A DNA stretch of 55,183 nucleotides from Caryophanales bacterium UBA6259 (GTDB lineage: Bacteria; Bacillota; Bacilli; Tepidibacillales; Tepidibacillaceae). Position 1 is the stretch's first letter; the number at the start of each line of letters is the position of its first letter. Below are positions 9,470 to 17,106 of this stretch, piece by piece. The notes beneath the pieces were generated by a model that saw nothing but the letters and a program-made list of their open reading frames with translations, was not told the DNA's origin and did no database searches. The stretch lies in the NCBI GenBank assembly GCA_002441135.1, contig DJVJ01000028.1, positions 1-55,183 on the forward strand, read 5' to 3'. The position numbers and the translations under genes are program-made.

Positions 9470-9522
9470 GTTGCCACCTACTTTTCTAATATATTTTCCA
9501 GTTTACCACATTCTTTTAAACA

Positions 9523-9555
9523 TATACCAAAAGGGGCCTGGCCCCTTTTGGTATA
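9523..9555. repeat. Perfect 16-bp palindrome, CCAAAAGGGGCC family
   Basis: Two 16-bp arms (TATACCAAAAGGGGCC and its complement) are separated by a single T. The GC-rich core GGGGCCTGGCCCC closely matches the palindrome at 28286-28332. The structure stands between two minus-strand genes. It could act as a terminator or as a REP-like dispersed repeat; similarity to the second copy favours a dispersed repeat. Confidence 0.75.
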
Positions 9556-9561
9556 AAAAGT

Positions 9562-9588
9562 AAAAACCAGCAATAAATGCTAGTTTTT
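9562..9588 (-). terminator. Terminator of the heptad-repeat protein gene
   Basis: On the minus strand AAAAACTAGCA pairs with TGCTGGTTTTT (one G-U pair) around a 5-nt loop and is followed by a T-rich stretch. It overlaps the stop codon of the upstream gene. Confidence 0.6.
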
Positions 9589-9954
9589 AGTGTTTCCTTC
9601 AACTTTGAAAACTCTTTTATTTAAAACCTGTATGTCTATATCACGCTGATCTAATTTTCTATTGATAGTCTTTAGCATAGCATGAATATCTTCGGGGTGA
9701 TTTTCTTCTATTCTCTTTACAATGCTTTTTATTTCGTTCACGTCGGTTTGTAGAATAGAAAATTTTGTTTCAATGTTATCAAATCGAGTTGAAATATTTG
9801 CATTCATGTTCTGCATGTCCGTTTTCATACCAGAAATATCTGCATTCATGTTCTGCATGTCCGTCTTCATATCGGAAATATCTGCATTCATGTTCTGCAT
9901 GTTAGTCTTCATACCTTGAATTTCATCTAAAATTTGTTTTAATATATCATTCAT
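9580..9954 (-). CDS. Coiled-coil protein with 14-residue repeats
   Basis: A 124-residue soluble protein that is predicted to be one long coiled coil. Residues from about 10 to 52 carry three nearly identical 14-residue units, each two heptads, of the type MKTDMQNMNADISG. The rest continues with heptad-like sequence (FDNIETKFSILQTDVNEIKSI) and ends basic. The ribosome binding site AGGTGGTGA lies about eight bases before the ATG. No enzymatic motif is present. Similar short coiled-coil proteins occur singly in Firmicute genomes without an agreed function. The unit-perfect DNA repeats mean copy number could change by slippage. I do not assign a function. Confidence 0.75.
   Translation of the reverse strand: MNDILKQILDEIQGMKTNMQNMNADISDMKTDMQNMNADISGMKTDMQNMNANISTRFDNIETKFSILQTDVNEIKSIVKRIEENHPEDIHAMLKTINRKLDQRDIDIQVLNKRVFKVEGNTKN
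9800..9925. repeat. Three tandem 42-bp repeats inside the coiled-coil gene
   Basis: Units start at 9800, 9842 and 9884 on the plus strand, each opening with GCATTCATGTTCTGCATG. The third unit is more diverged at its end. 42 bp keeps the reading frame and equals two coiled-coil heptads. Confidence 0.92.
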
Positions 9955-10094
9955 TTTATATCACCACCTATAATTCAATTTTAAATTACATTCCGTATAC
10001 GCCTTGTCTTATAGTAATTATATACTAAGGAAACAAAAAGAAGTTATATAAAATAAAAAAGTCGCAAAAATGCTTTGCGACATTACATATGTAT

Positions 10095-10190
10095 TGGCGG
10101 GAGTGGATGGGAATCGAACCCACCAGGGACACCCGTGCCCCTCACTCGGTTTTGAAGACCGGGGAAGACACCAGAACTTCAGCCACTCCC
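10095..10190 (-). tRNA. selC: tRNA-Sec (anticodon UCA)
   Basis: The minus strand folds as a 96-nt tRNA, including an encoded CCA end. It has the 8-bp acceptor stem (GGGAGTGG with CCACTCCC) and the long variable arm typical of selenocysteine tRNA. Anticodon TCA is complementary to 10153-10155 and reads UGA. Discriminator base is G. The long D-arm region and the T-arm motif GGTTCGATTCC support the call. It provides the tRNA for the UGA codon in selD at about 23.8 kb and for other selenoproteins outside this window. Confidence 0.95.
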
Positions 10191-10356
10191 AAAATAAATG
10201 CATAATAAATGTTAACAAATATCAAAGATAATTGCAAGTACTTAAACACTCATGAAAGCATTGACAAATTTTTATCAAATCTAGTCTTCTTAACTCTATT
10301 TTCCCTGAATAAATTAGGGGAAAACCTATTAAAAATGTGATAATGGAGGGATGAAG

Positions 10357-10605
10357 ATGCAAGAGATGATGGTAATCTTTGATCTGATGTCAAAGCTAGA
10401 AAAAATAATTGAGGAAGAAGGATATGGAAATATTCGTTCTATTCAACTAAAAGTAGGAGCAGAAACTCTACTGATACTAGAAGAATTGCAGAGGGCATTT
10501 GATTTCATAAGGAAACCCCCGTATCAGGATGCTATTTTAGAAATAGAACTGACACAGGGGTCACTGATTCAGTTAGTAGGAATAGATGGTGACTATTACT
10601 CATAA
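10357..10605 (+). CDS. HypA-like protein lacking the zinc-binding domain
   Basis: An 82-residue protein that looks like the N-terminal nickel-binding half of hydrogenase maturation factor HypA. It keeps the spacing of MQEMMVIFDLM (compare HypA MHE-type start), IRSIQLKVGA, LEELQRAFDF and AILEIELTQG. Normal HypA is about 113 residues and continues into a four-cysteine zinc finger, which is missing here; no frameshifted continuation follows, as the next gene is on the other strand. The first residue pair is M-Q rather than M-H, so the usual nickel-ligand histidine is absent. The ATG at 10357 is preferred because GGAGGG lies about seven bases upstream. No hydrogenase gene is nearby. Function is therefore uncertain. 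Confidence 0.55.
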   Translation: MQEMMVIFDLMSKLEKIIEEEGYGNIRSIQLKVGAETLLILEELQRAFDFIRKPPYQDAILEIELTQGSLIQLVGIDGDYYS

Positions 10606-10608
10606 CGT

Positions 10609-10887
10609 TTACTCATAAAGCTGATATTTTTCTTTTAAAGAAGGCGGAGCAATTTTCACTATATATTGTAGTATAAAAGTTAAAAGTGTTAGGTCATCCA
10701 ATATACCAAAAAATAGTAAAAAGTCTGGAATTAGATCAAAAGGAAAAATAAGATATCCCAAAATCATTGCTACAGACAACCATTTCTTAAATCCGGAAAC
10801 TTCTTGTGAAGAAACAAAATCCTTTAGAAATGGAATAAACCGTCGTAGCTGTAAGATAAATCTTAATCGTTTAAATACCTTTTTCAT
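10609..10887 (-). CDS. DUF1232 (YkvA-like) membrane protein
   Basis: A 92-residue basic protein with the DUF1232 core, LIFPFDLIPDFLLFFGILDD, flanked by hydrophobic segments. Members of this family are small inner-membrane proteins of unknown function. The N-terminus is rich in Lys/Arg (MKKVFKRLRFILQLRRF), consistent with a membrane-proximal helix. GGAGGT precedes the ATG. The gene ends three bases after the convergent HypA-like gene. A small FbpB-like gene starts upstream on the same strand. Confidence 0.8.
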   Translation of the reverse strand: MKKVFKRLRFILQLRRFIPFLKDFVSSQEVSGFKKWLSVAMILGYLIFPFDLIPDFLLFFGILDDLTLLTFILQYIVKIAPPSLKEKYQLYE

Positions 10888-10909
10888 TCAAACCTCCGAT
10901 AAAAATAGA

Positions 10910-11044
10910 TTACATGGTCTTGCCAGATTTCAATATTTTATCTTCGATTTGTTTGTCTATTTTCTCCATAAGTGCTTTATCATTAATTAATTCTTCTTTA
11001 TTCTTATTGATAAGGTCTTCTAAAGTAAGTCTCATTTTTTTCAT
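10910..11044 (-). CDS. FbpB-like small basic protein
   Basis: A 44-residue protein beginning MKKMRLTLEDLINKNKEE and continuing ELINDKALMEKIDKQIEDK. Length, charge and the 'LxxLIxxNKxELxxDKxxLxxIxxxI' pattern match the Fur-regulated basic protein B family, which in Bacillus subtilis assists the iron-sparing small RNA FsrA. The start is set by GGAGG nine bases upstream of the ATG at 11044; an earlier ATG at 11053 touches the ribosome binding site. A GATAAC repeat resembling a Fur box lies just upstream, and a good sigma-A promoter lies further up. It probably helps iron-limitation responses. Family recognition is from pattern only. Confidence 0.65.
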   Translation of the reverse strand: MKKMRLTLEDLINKNKEELINDKALMEKIDKQIEDKILKSGKTM

Positions 11045-11059
11045 TTTGTTCATCCTCCA

Positions 11060-11074
11060 GTTATCGTTATCATT
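11060..11074 (-). promoter_or_regulatory. Possible Fur box before fbpB-like gene
   Basis: The minus strand reads AATGATAACGATAAC, two direct GATAAC hexamers resembling the GATAAT repeats of a Fur site. It sits in the leader between promoter and ribosome binding site. Only two of three hexamers match well. Confidence 0.4.
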
Positions 11075-11143
11075 GAGAGCGTTTATTCTGAATTACTACT
11101 CTGCTGTAAAATTTACTCCCCTTTGGGGTTGAATTTTAATAAT

Positions 11144-11173
11144 ATTATAAAGAAAAAGATAATATAAAGTCAA
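11144..11173 (-). promoter_or_regulatory. Sigma-A promoter for fbpB-like gene
   Basis: On the minus strand TTGACT (-35, at 11168-11173) and TATAAT (-10, at 11144-11149) are spaced by 18 bp. Transcription would start about 90 bp upstream of the small gene. Confidence 0.7.
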
Positions 11174-11491
11174 TGACAGAATTGTGAATAATATATCAAA
11201 ATATTTTAATGGTGTAAATTCATGAATCATATCAGAGGAGAAGTTACTAAATTCATTTCAATATACTCTGTTTTAAATTAGTTGTAGTATGTGAAATTAT
11301 TAACATTATTTTACTTTTAAATACACTAAAGAACTAATTATTGTTTGTTTTTTTATCAAATCATTGAGTTGTTGTGTTTTTGATACAAAAAAAACGCTTA
11401 CAACGAAAAAATTTTAGGTTAATTCATATAATGAAAACCTAGTCTAAAAGACATATAATTAGAGAAAGTTGGAATAATTGGGAGTGACATC
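11174..11491. other. AT-rich intergenic region with possible cre site
   Basis: About 320 bp without a credible gene. At 11389-11402 the sequence AAAAAACGCTTACA matches 12 of 14 positions of the CcpA catabolite-repression consensus, although the A-run makes chance likely. A TATAAT hexamer lies at 11427-11432, 60 bp before the chemoreceptor gene, without a good -35. Nothing else is recognised. Confidence 0.35.
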
Positions 11492-12346
11492 ATGGATATT
11501 AGGAAGGTACAGCAAGAAGGTATCTACGACGAAATTGTACAAATACTACATGAAGAAACTGGCCAACATGTAAATATCATGGTGGATGGCGGTATAATTG
11601 TTGCCTCAACACGTAAGGAAAGAATTGGAACGATTCATGAAAGCGCTAAACTAATTCTCTTAGGACAATTGGATGAAGCATTAGTGACAGAAGAAGAAGC
11701 TGCAAAATTAGATGGAGTAAAAGCAGGTTGTAATTTACCTATTGAATATAATGGAGCTAGAATTGGTGTGATTGGGATGACAGGTGATCCTTTTCTAATG
11801 AAGCCAATTGTACGAGTAGCATCAAGATTAGTTATCTTGTGGATACAAAACTACGAAAATCTAGAAAATCAAAAGAAAGCAGTTGATCATGTCTATGGTC
11901 AGCTTCAAAATATGGCTGCCACAATTGAGGAACTTGCAGCTAGCTCTGAGACGTTCGCCGTAACTAGTCAAGATGCCTCTACGGAAGTCGTGAATGCTGA
12001 AAAAGAAATTAATGAGGTTACTTTAGTACTTAAACTTATTAAGGATATCTCGTCCCAGAGCAATTTAATTGGATTAAACGCAGCAATTGAGGCTGCTAGA
12101 GCAGGAGAAGCTGGAAGAGGATTCTCCATTGTTGCAAATGAAATACGAAAATTAGCTACCAATAGTGAAAAATCAGTTAAAGATATCCATGCTATTTTAG
12201 TTAAAATAAAAACTGTATTTGATAAAATTCTAGAACAAGTAAAGACAAATGAAAGTCAAGCAAATGAACAATCTAAAGCTATACAAGAATTAGCCGCCTC
12301 TGTTGAGCAAGTCGAGCAAATGATGGAACAATTAGCAAAAAATTAA
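11492..12346 (+). CDS. Soluble chemoreceptor-like protein with sugar-diacid sensor domain
   Basis: A 284-residue cytoplasmic protein with two parts. Residues 1-120 (VQQEGIYDEIVQILHEETG, then VNIMVDGGIIVAST) resemble the diacid-recognition domain of CdaR-type regulators. Residues 130-284 form the coiled-coil signalling hairpin of methyl-accepting chemotaxis proteins, with the conserved tip at about 185-222 (NLIGLNAAIEAARAGEAGRG then FSIVANEIRKLA). No membrane segment is present. It probably reports an intracellular carboxylic acid or sugar acid to CheA/CheW. GGGAGTGA precedes the ATG. Alone in its transcription unit and followed by a terminator. Ligand is inferred from the domain only. Confidence 0.82.
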   Translation: MDIRKVQQEGIYDEIVQILHEETGQHVNIMVDGGIIVASTRKERIGTIHESAKLILLGQLDEALVTEEEAAKLDGVKAGCNLPIEYNGARIGVIGMTGDPFLMKPIVRVASRLVILWIQNYENLENQKKAVDHVYGQLQNMAATIEELAASSETFAVTSQDASTEVVNAEKEINEVTLVLKLIKDISSQSNLIGLNAAIEAARAGEAGRGFSIVANEIRKLATNSEKSVKDIHAILVKIKTVFDKILEQVKTNESQANEQSKAIQELAASVEQVEQMMEQLAKN

Positions 12347-12362
12347 ATAGGAATTGAGATTA

Positions 12363-12402
12363 AAAGGGGATAAGATGAATCATTTCTTATCCTCTTCATT
12401 TT
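12363..12402 (+). terminator. Terminator after chemoreceptor gene
   Basis: AGGGGATAAGA pairs with TCTTATCCTCT (with a G-U pair) around a 9-nt loop, followed by TCATTTTTT. Confidence 0.75.
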
Positions 12403-12483
12403 TTGTCAAATTTGTGAAAAAAATTGTCTAATATTTCAGTTTTTGGGAAAAATAAATATAACAAAGAAAAAGGAGTTGTTTCT

Positions 12484-12657
12484 ATGGAGATTAATATGAG
12501 CCATCAAGAGGTACTTCAAAAAATTAAACAGTTAAGTGAACAGGGAGAATCCATTAATAAGAAAAAATTAAAAAAGAGTCATCCTGAGCTTGTAAAAAGT
12601 GCATTATATTATTATCCATCCTGGGAGCATGCCATCCAAGAAATCGGATTAAGTTAG
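12484..12657 (+). CDS. Small protein with a single endonuclease-associated-type repeat
   Basis: A 57-residue protein, MEINMSHQEVLQKIKQLSEQ followed by GESINKKKLKKSHPELVKSA and a YYYPSWEHAIQEIGL end. The layout (helix, 'G-x-x-[IL]-N', helix, 'P-x-L', '[FY]-x-SW-x-x-A[IL]-x-x-[IA]GL') matches a repeat often found several times over in HNH or homing endonuclease-associated proteins; here it stands alone. AAGGAG lies about eight bases before the ATG at 12484; the longer open frame from 12424 lacks this. It could be a small DNA-binding protein. Terminators lie on both sides, so it is a single-gene unit. Confidence 0.6.
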   Translation: MEINMSHQEVLQKIKQLSEQGESINKKKLKKSHPELVKSALYYYPSWEHAIQEIGLS

Positions 12658-12673
12658 ATGTAATTGAAAGGGG

Positions 12674-12713
12674 TTAAAAGGCAGGGAAGAATCCAAATTT
12701 CCCTGCTTTTTAA
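12674..12713 (+). terminator. Terminator after 57-residue protein gene
   Basis: AAAAGGCAGGGAA and TTTCCCTGCTTTTTAA form a strong hairpin with a T-run. Confidence 0.8.
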
Positions 12714-12825
12714 TCCTTTTTAAATTGATTTTTTTACAGGTAAAATCTACAATGGTTACGATAACAATATAATTAGCATAACAAATTACTAATTACTAAA
12801 ATGTTCTTATTAAGGAGAGAGTATT

Positions 12826-13611
12826 TTGCAAGATGAGTTAACTAAATTAAGTGAAGAAGCATGGAATACAAGTGCTTATGATGCGTGGCTACAACGATTT
12901 GGAGAACCCGCACTTGTAGCGGAAAAGCTAAAGAGAGATCCTATTTCGAAGCTATCTTCGTTATATAGATTTTTTGAGGAAATCGAGGGAAAAAAGATTG
13001 CTAATTTGCTAGGGTCAAATGGAATAAAAGCGACAGCCTTAGCACTACTAGGAGCAAATGTTACTGTTGTTGATTTTTCTGAGCCCAACAAACGGTATGC
13101 CTTAGAAGTTGCAAAGGAAGCAGATATTCAATTACGATATCTAGTACACGATATTCTTCATTTACCTAAGGAAGAACAAACTGAAGACTATGATATTGTT
13201 TTTTCTGAGTTTGGAATTTTGCATTATTTTCTTGAACTCGAGCCCTTTTTTCAATCAGCAGCAAGCTTATTAAAGCCCGGTGGGAAATTCATCATCCAGG
13301 ATTTTCATCCCTTTTCTAAAATGATTACCTCGAGTGGTACTACTCATAAAATTAGAAAACATAAGATTACTGGAGATTATTTTGATACTTCTTTGATAGA
13401 ATCTGAGGTTTCTTATTCTAAATTTCTAAAAGAAATTCATCAAAAACCAGCTAAAGTGATGTTAAGAAAATGGACAATGGGTGAAATTGTTACATCAATT
13501 GCTTCTGCTGGATTGAATATCAAAGTTTTAGAGGAACTTCCAAACCTATCATCTGAGGTATATGATCAAGGGATTCCAAAAACCTTTACCATTTTAGCAG
13601 AAAAGAATTAG
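12826..13611 (+). CDS. Class I SAM-dependent methyltransferase
   Basis: A 261-residue Rossmann-fold methyltransferase. The SAM-binding region is at about 55-90 (KIANLLGSNGIKATALALLG, then VTVVDFSEPN) with the acidic residue after strand 2. Motif IV is DIVFSEFGILHYF and the following 'LLKPGGKFIIQDFHPF' is typical of small-molecule methyltransferases. The start is TTG with AAGGAGAGAG upstream. The first 50 residues (WNTSAYDAWLQRFG) form a leader helix region seen in a subgroup of Bacillus methyltransferases. Substrate unknown. It stands alone between two terminators or small genes. Confidence 0.85.
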   Translation: MQDELTKLSEEAWNTSAYDAWLQRFGEPALVAEKLKRDPISKLSSLYRFFEEIEGKKIANLLGSNGIKATALALLGANVTVVDFSEPNKRYALEVAKEADIQLRYLVHDILHLPKEEQTEDYDIVFSEFGILHYFLELEPFFQSAASLLKPGGKFIIQDFHPFSKMITSSGTTHKIRKHKITGDYFDTSLIESEVSYSKFLKEIHQKPAKVMLRKWTMGEIVTSIASAGLNIKVLEELPNLSSEVYDQGIPKTFTILAEKN

Positions 13612-13714
13612 TTTTTTTCACTATTCTTGCTAAAATATGTATACTAATATTGTTTAATGCTATAATAACAATAAAGATGATAAGGTAAGAATATGGTAAA
13701 AGGGTGGTGAAGTA

Positions 13715-13837
13715 ATGGATCCAAAAACAATAAAAAGGAAGAAAAAAAGGGAACTTTTGAAAGAGTTTCTCAAAAAAAATTTAAACAATTGGAATCCCAA
13801 AAAACACCCTGCGCCACAAATTAAATGGATTGCATAA
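13715..13837 (+). CDS. Very small basic protein, 40 residues
   Basis: MDPKTIKRKKKRELLKEFLK begins this 40-residue, strongly basic product, which ends in a Pro/Trp-containing tail (PAPQIKWIA). A good ribosome binding site (GGGTGGTGA) lies six bases before the ATG and a hairpin terminator follows. The codon content is ordinary for the window. I recognise no family. It could be a ribosome- or nucleic-acid-associated micro-protein, or a spurious frame. Confidence 0.45.
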   Translation: MDPKTIKRKKKRELLKEFLKKNLNNWNPKKHPAPQIKWIA

Positions 13838-13851
13838 AAATGAACAAACCC

Positions 13852-13880
13852 AAAAAGGAGATCTAAGTGACCTCCTTTTT
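13852..13880. terminator. Bidirectional terminator
   Basis: AAAAAGGAG and CTCCTTTTT pair around an 11-nt loop. T-runs occur on both strands. It serves the small basic gene and the convergent MFS gene, whose stop codon lies in the loop region. Confidence 0.65.
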
Positions 13881-15077
13881 TCTTTGCTTACCTATTGGAT
13901 GAAGCGTGATAAAAATCAAAATAACAGCAGCGAAACTAAACCCGGCCATCGTATAAAAAACGAATTTCTCAGAGGTTTTCATTAGCATAGCTGCAATCGG
14001 TGGACCAGCAGCTACACCAATGAATCTCATGCTACTATAAATAGCTGTGATGGTACCTCGTTCCTGTTTTTTAATGCTCTCTGTAATTAACGCGTCAAGG
14101 GATGGAAGAGTGGCACCAACACCCACGCCATTTATAAATAGGATGAAAAGTATTGTAATTAAGCTATCCACCAAAGTAATAGCAAACATTGTAATACCAG
14201 ATAAAAGCATTCCCAAAAGAGTTATCCATTTCATTGTGGTTTGATTTTTGCCGATTTTTTTTCCAGTAACAAAGGAAGAAATACTGAGGGACACCAAGGG
14301 AATTGCTAAAAGCAATCCTTTTTTAATCCCAAAAATCTTGTACTGATCCTCCAACGTGTTGGAAAGATAAAATAAAACAGCGAATAAGACAAACATAATT
14401 ATAATGCCAATACTAAAAACTCCAAATAAAAATTTTCCCTGATTTTTAAAGATTTTCTTTGTTTCTGCAATAAATTCTTTTAGCTTAAGAGGTGCTTGTT
14501 TTCTTTTCGGTGTTTTTACTAAAAAGGCTACAAGAAGAAGGGAGATTAAACTAAATACAGGTATCGAAAAAAAGGGTAAATACCAAACAACAGCTGCTAA
14601 AAGGGCTCCTAAAATTGGGCTTAATACTTTACCAAAGGTGTTAGAGGTTTCAATAATTCCTAATCCATTACTAACCTCTTCTTCTGTTTTAAACATATCA
14701 CCAATTAATGGTAATACGATTGGGGCAGCTCCTGAAGCTCCAATTCCTTGTAATAGGCGTCCTAAAAGGATTAGATAATATGGATTTTCTAAGAACATAG
14801 AAGCAAATCCAGAAACTAGACCCCCAATTCCAGAGATGATTAAACTGGGAATGATAATTTTTTTTCTACCGTATTCGTCGGATAGAAAACCTGCAATGGG
14901 TATGAGAATAATTGCTACAATAGAATAGATGGTAATTAATAAACTAACTTGTAAAGACGTGATTTTTAACTGTTTTTCCATGATTGGTAAAACTGGAATT
15001 AACATAGAATTGCCTAACGTCATAATTAGAGGAATGGATGCTAATGATATTAAATCCCAAGTTTTCTTTTCATTCAC
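13863..15077 (-). CDS. MFS efflux transporter (DHA1 type)
   Basis: A 404-residue membrane protein with about 12 hydrophobic segments in two halves, separated by a Lys-rich loop near residue 190 (KTPKRKQAPLKLKEF). The loop after the second helix shows the MFS signature GFLSDEYGRKK, and a second signature-like region follows GRLLQGIGASG (antiporter motif C-type glycines). These features fit a drug:H+ antiporter exporting a toxic compound. Substrate cannot be deduced. The ribosome binding site is modest (GCAGGAC). It is a single gene facing the small basic gene. Confidence 0.88.
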   Translation of the reverse strand: MNEKKTWDLISLASIPLIMTLGNSMLIPVLPIMEKQLKITSLQVSLLITIYSIVAIILIPIAGFLSDEYGRKKIIIPSLIISGIGGLVSGFASMFLENPYYLILLGRLLQGIGASGAAPIVLPLIGDMFKTEEEVSNGLGIIETSNTFGKVLSPILGALLAAVVWYLPFFSIPVFSLISLLLVAFLVKTPKRKQAPLKLKEFIAETKKIFKNQGKFLFGVFSIGIIIMFVLFAVLFYLSNTLEDQYKIFGIKKGLLLAIPLVSLSISSFVTGKKIGKNQTTMKWITLLGMLLSGITMFAITLVDSLITILFILFINGVGVGATLPSLDALITESIKKQERGTITAIYSSMRFIGVAAGPPIAAMLMKTSEKFVFYTMAGFSFAAVILIFITLHPIGKQRKKEVT

Positions 15078-15223
15078 TGAATGTCCTGCTTTCTTTATAC
15101 AGATAAGATTATGGAAATAATAGCTCTTATTATAATTCCTAAACTTTTTCGAAAATATAAATGCAACATTTTGGCACCAACATCGTCAATAGGTTAAATA
15201 TGAAATATAGGAGGCTAATAATT

Positions 15224-15913
15224 ATGATGAAATTTTTAAAGAGTACAAAGCTATTAATTCTCATTTTCACATTAAGCTTTATGGCAGTTTTAGTTGGTTT
15301 CACAAACAGTTCACCCACTACATTGGATGTATATTTAAAACCGATTATATTTAATGTGGATGGAGAAACAGTTTCAGCTAGTGATCAAGCTCATCAATAT
15401 TACAATGGAAAAGAATATGTTCCAGAGTCTATCTTGTATAAAGGAACTACTTATGTGCCAGTACGATTCGTTAGTAAATTAGTAGGTGCTGAGATAAATT
15501 GGGATAGTGATACTGAAACAGTTGTAATTAATAAGGGGAGAGAGATAAACGGTGAAGCAGGAGAATTTACTGTTATCCCTGAAGAAAAATTAACAGCTGC
15601 TGAAAAGGCGTATATTGACACTGTAAAAACAAGTCCTGGTGTACATCAAATTGGTAATTTTGTCGTAATTGCATTAGGGGCAAAGCCAAATCCAGGGTAT
15701 GGTGTTGAATTTGTAAAACAAGAAATGAGCTGGGAGCAATTAAAAGTATATATCAAGGAAACAAAGCCTGATCCAAATCAAATGTATTCACAGGTCATCA
15801 GCTATCCTTATATTGTTGCTAAGGTAGAGCTTCCACCTTATACCACACTTCAAATTATCAATGCAGAAACTGGGGAAGATTTTGTTTTTGCAAAAGAACT
15901 TCAAGATAGATAA
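15224..15913 (+). CDS. Secreted protein: copper amine oxidase N-terminal-like domain plus PrcB-like domain
   Basis: A 229-residue exported protein. Residues 1-29 form a signal peptide (MMKFLKSTKLLILIFTLSFM core). Residues about 35-110 match the copper-amine-oxidase N-terminal / stalk domain, ending in TYVPVRFVSKLVGAEINWDS; such domains act as wall- or surface-binding modules in Firmicutes. Residues 130-225 (VVIALGAKPNPGYGVEFVKQ) resemble the PrcB C-terminal domain, a protease-complex-associated fold. AGGAGG lies eight bases before the ATG at 15224, which is preferred over the upstream in-frame start at 15161. Probably located at the cell surface; biochemical role unknown. Confidence 0.8.
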   Translation: MMKFLKSTKLLILIFTLSFMAVLVGFTNSSPTTLDVYLKPIIFNVDGETVSASDQAHQYYNGKEYVPESILYKGTTYVPVRFVSKLVGAEINWDSDTETVVINKGREINGEAGEFTVIPEEKLTAAEKAYIDTVKTSPGVHQIGNFVVIALGAKPNPGYGVEFVKQEMSWEQLKVYIKETKPDPNQMYSQVISYPYIVAKVELPPYTTLQIINAETGEDFVFAKELQDR

Positions 15914-15923
15914 TAGATGAAAA

Positions 15924-16778
15924 CTAAAACAAGTTTGGTAATCCAGACTTGTTTTTTATATTCTGGTCAATTTTAAATTTCATCACTAGTGGATAATGAT
16001 CAGATGCTTTATTTGGTATGGAATAAGAGAAGCCTTCGCGAATTCCTTTTCCCATAATGTAATCAATCTGAATCTCTTTTTCTTGATGCTGATAAGTAGG
16101 AATCTCTCTTTTATAAAGCTTTTCTGTAACTCGAAATTGTAAGTGTGCTAGGGCATCATTCGTTGGTAGCGTGTTAAAATCCCCCATAATAAGCACAGGA
16201 TGATCTGTTGCGATTTCGTTCATAAATTTTTCAATCGCCTTAAAATAGTTGATTCGTTCATTCTGCGCTAAACCCAAATGAATAGAAGTAAGATAAATAT
16301 TTCCTTTTTCCGTCATCACCTTGGCCCATAAAATACTTCTTGGCTCCTTACTACTAGGTAGCGTGATTTTTCCAGATTCAAGTATAGGATACTTTGATAG
16401 TATTCCGTTACCATACTGTAATACCCCAATATTGATATTGGGTTCAAAAACATAGTACATTTCTAGTTCGTTGGCAAAGATATTGATTTGATCATTTAAG
16501 CCAGATCGAATCGAATATCGGTCTACCTCCTGCAAAGCAATAAAATCTGCTTCCTCCTTCTTTAATAGAGAGACCATCTGTTGAATAGAAGCTTCCCCAT
16601 TTTTTGTTTTTCCGTGATGAATATTGTACGTAATCGCTTTATATTCCACATCAGATCCCTGTTCAGCCCAAACATACTCTTTACCTACTTCATGAGTAGG
16701 ATAAAAAACCATCAAGGAGAAAATCGCCATAATAATTAAATAGCGTAACAAACGCCTTTGCTTTTTAAGAATATTCAT
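15924..16778 (-). CDS. Membrane-anchored endonuclease/exonuclease/phosphatase-family protein
   Basis: A 284-residue protein with an N-terminal membrane anchor or signal (about 12-27) after a basic start (MNILKKQRRLLRYL), then an EEP-fold catalytic domain. Visible motifs: YNIHHGK, the metal-binding glutamate in ALQEVDR, HLGL, MGDFN and the C-terminal SDHYPLVM catalytic Asp-His. Because it is exported or anchored outside, substrates could be extracellular DNA, phospholipid head groups or phosphate esters. GGAGGAGCG lies just before the ATG. Monocistronic. Confidence 0.85.
   Translation of the reverse strand: MNILKKQRRLLRYLIIMAIFSLMVFYPTHEVGKEYVWAEQGSDVEYKAITYNIHHGKTKNGEASIQQMVSLLKKEEADFIALQEVDRYSIRSGLNDQINIFANELEMYYVFEPNINIGVLQYGNGILSKYPILESGKITLPSSKEPRSILWAKVMTEKGNIYLTSIHLGLAQNERINYFKAIEKFMNEIATDHPVLIMGDFNTLPTNDALAHLQFRVTEKLYKREIPTYQHQEKEIQIDYIMGKGIREGFSYSIPNKASDHYPLVMKFKIDQNIKNKSGLPNLF
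15926..15957. terminator. Terminator between convergent genes
   Basis: AAAACAAGT pairs with ACTTGTTTT around a 12-nt loop and is followed by T residues. It overlaps the last codons of the minus-strand phosphatase-like gene. Confidence 0.7.
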
Positions 16779-17106
16779 GATTCGCTCCTCCTCTATTCAT
16801 TAAATATTGACATTATTTCTATTATTCTAGCAAAATTAATACATTATAGCCATTTCCAAATATTTGATTTTGATAGTTTAGGATTCAATAGATTAATAAT
16901 TAATTAAATAATTTAGCGATTTAAAGATTTAGTGATTTAAAAGCATAAATCATTTTGATAGAATAGAAATTAATTATTTCAAATTAAAAAGGAATTAAGA
17001 AAATTATGTCGAATATTTTGAACGAAATTATTAATTTGTCCTGATTAAAGGTCTGAATTCCCGTTTCATACCATAAATATATCTTAAAAGAAAAAGGGGA
17101 ATAAAA
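16779..17106. other. AT-rich intergenic region between divergent genes
   Basis: About 330 bp of very AT-rich DNA between two divergent genes. It contains short near-repeats of GATTTA around 16917-16950 but no hairpin terminator, RNA gene or clear promoter that I can support. It must contain the promoters for the phosphatase-like gene and for the cstA cluster. Confidence 0.4.

Noticed and set aside
9800..9925. CRISPR array
   Set aside because: The 42-bp repeats are contiguous without spacers and lie in an open coding frame.
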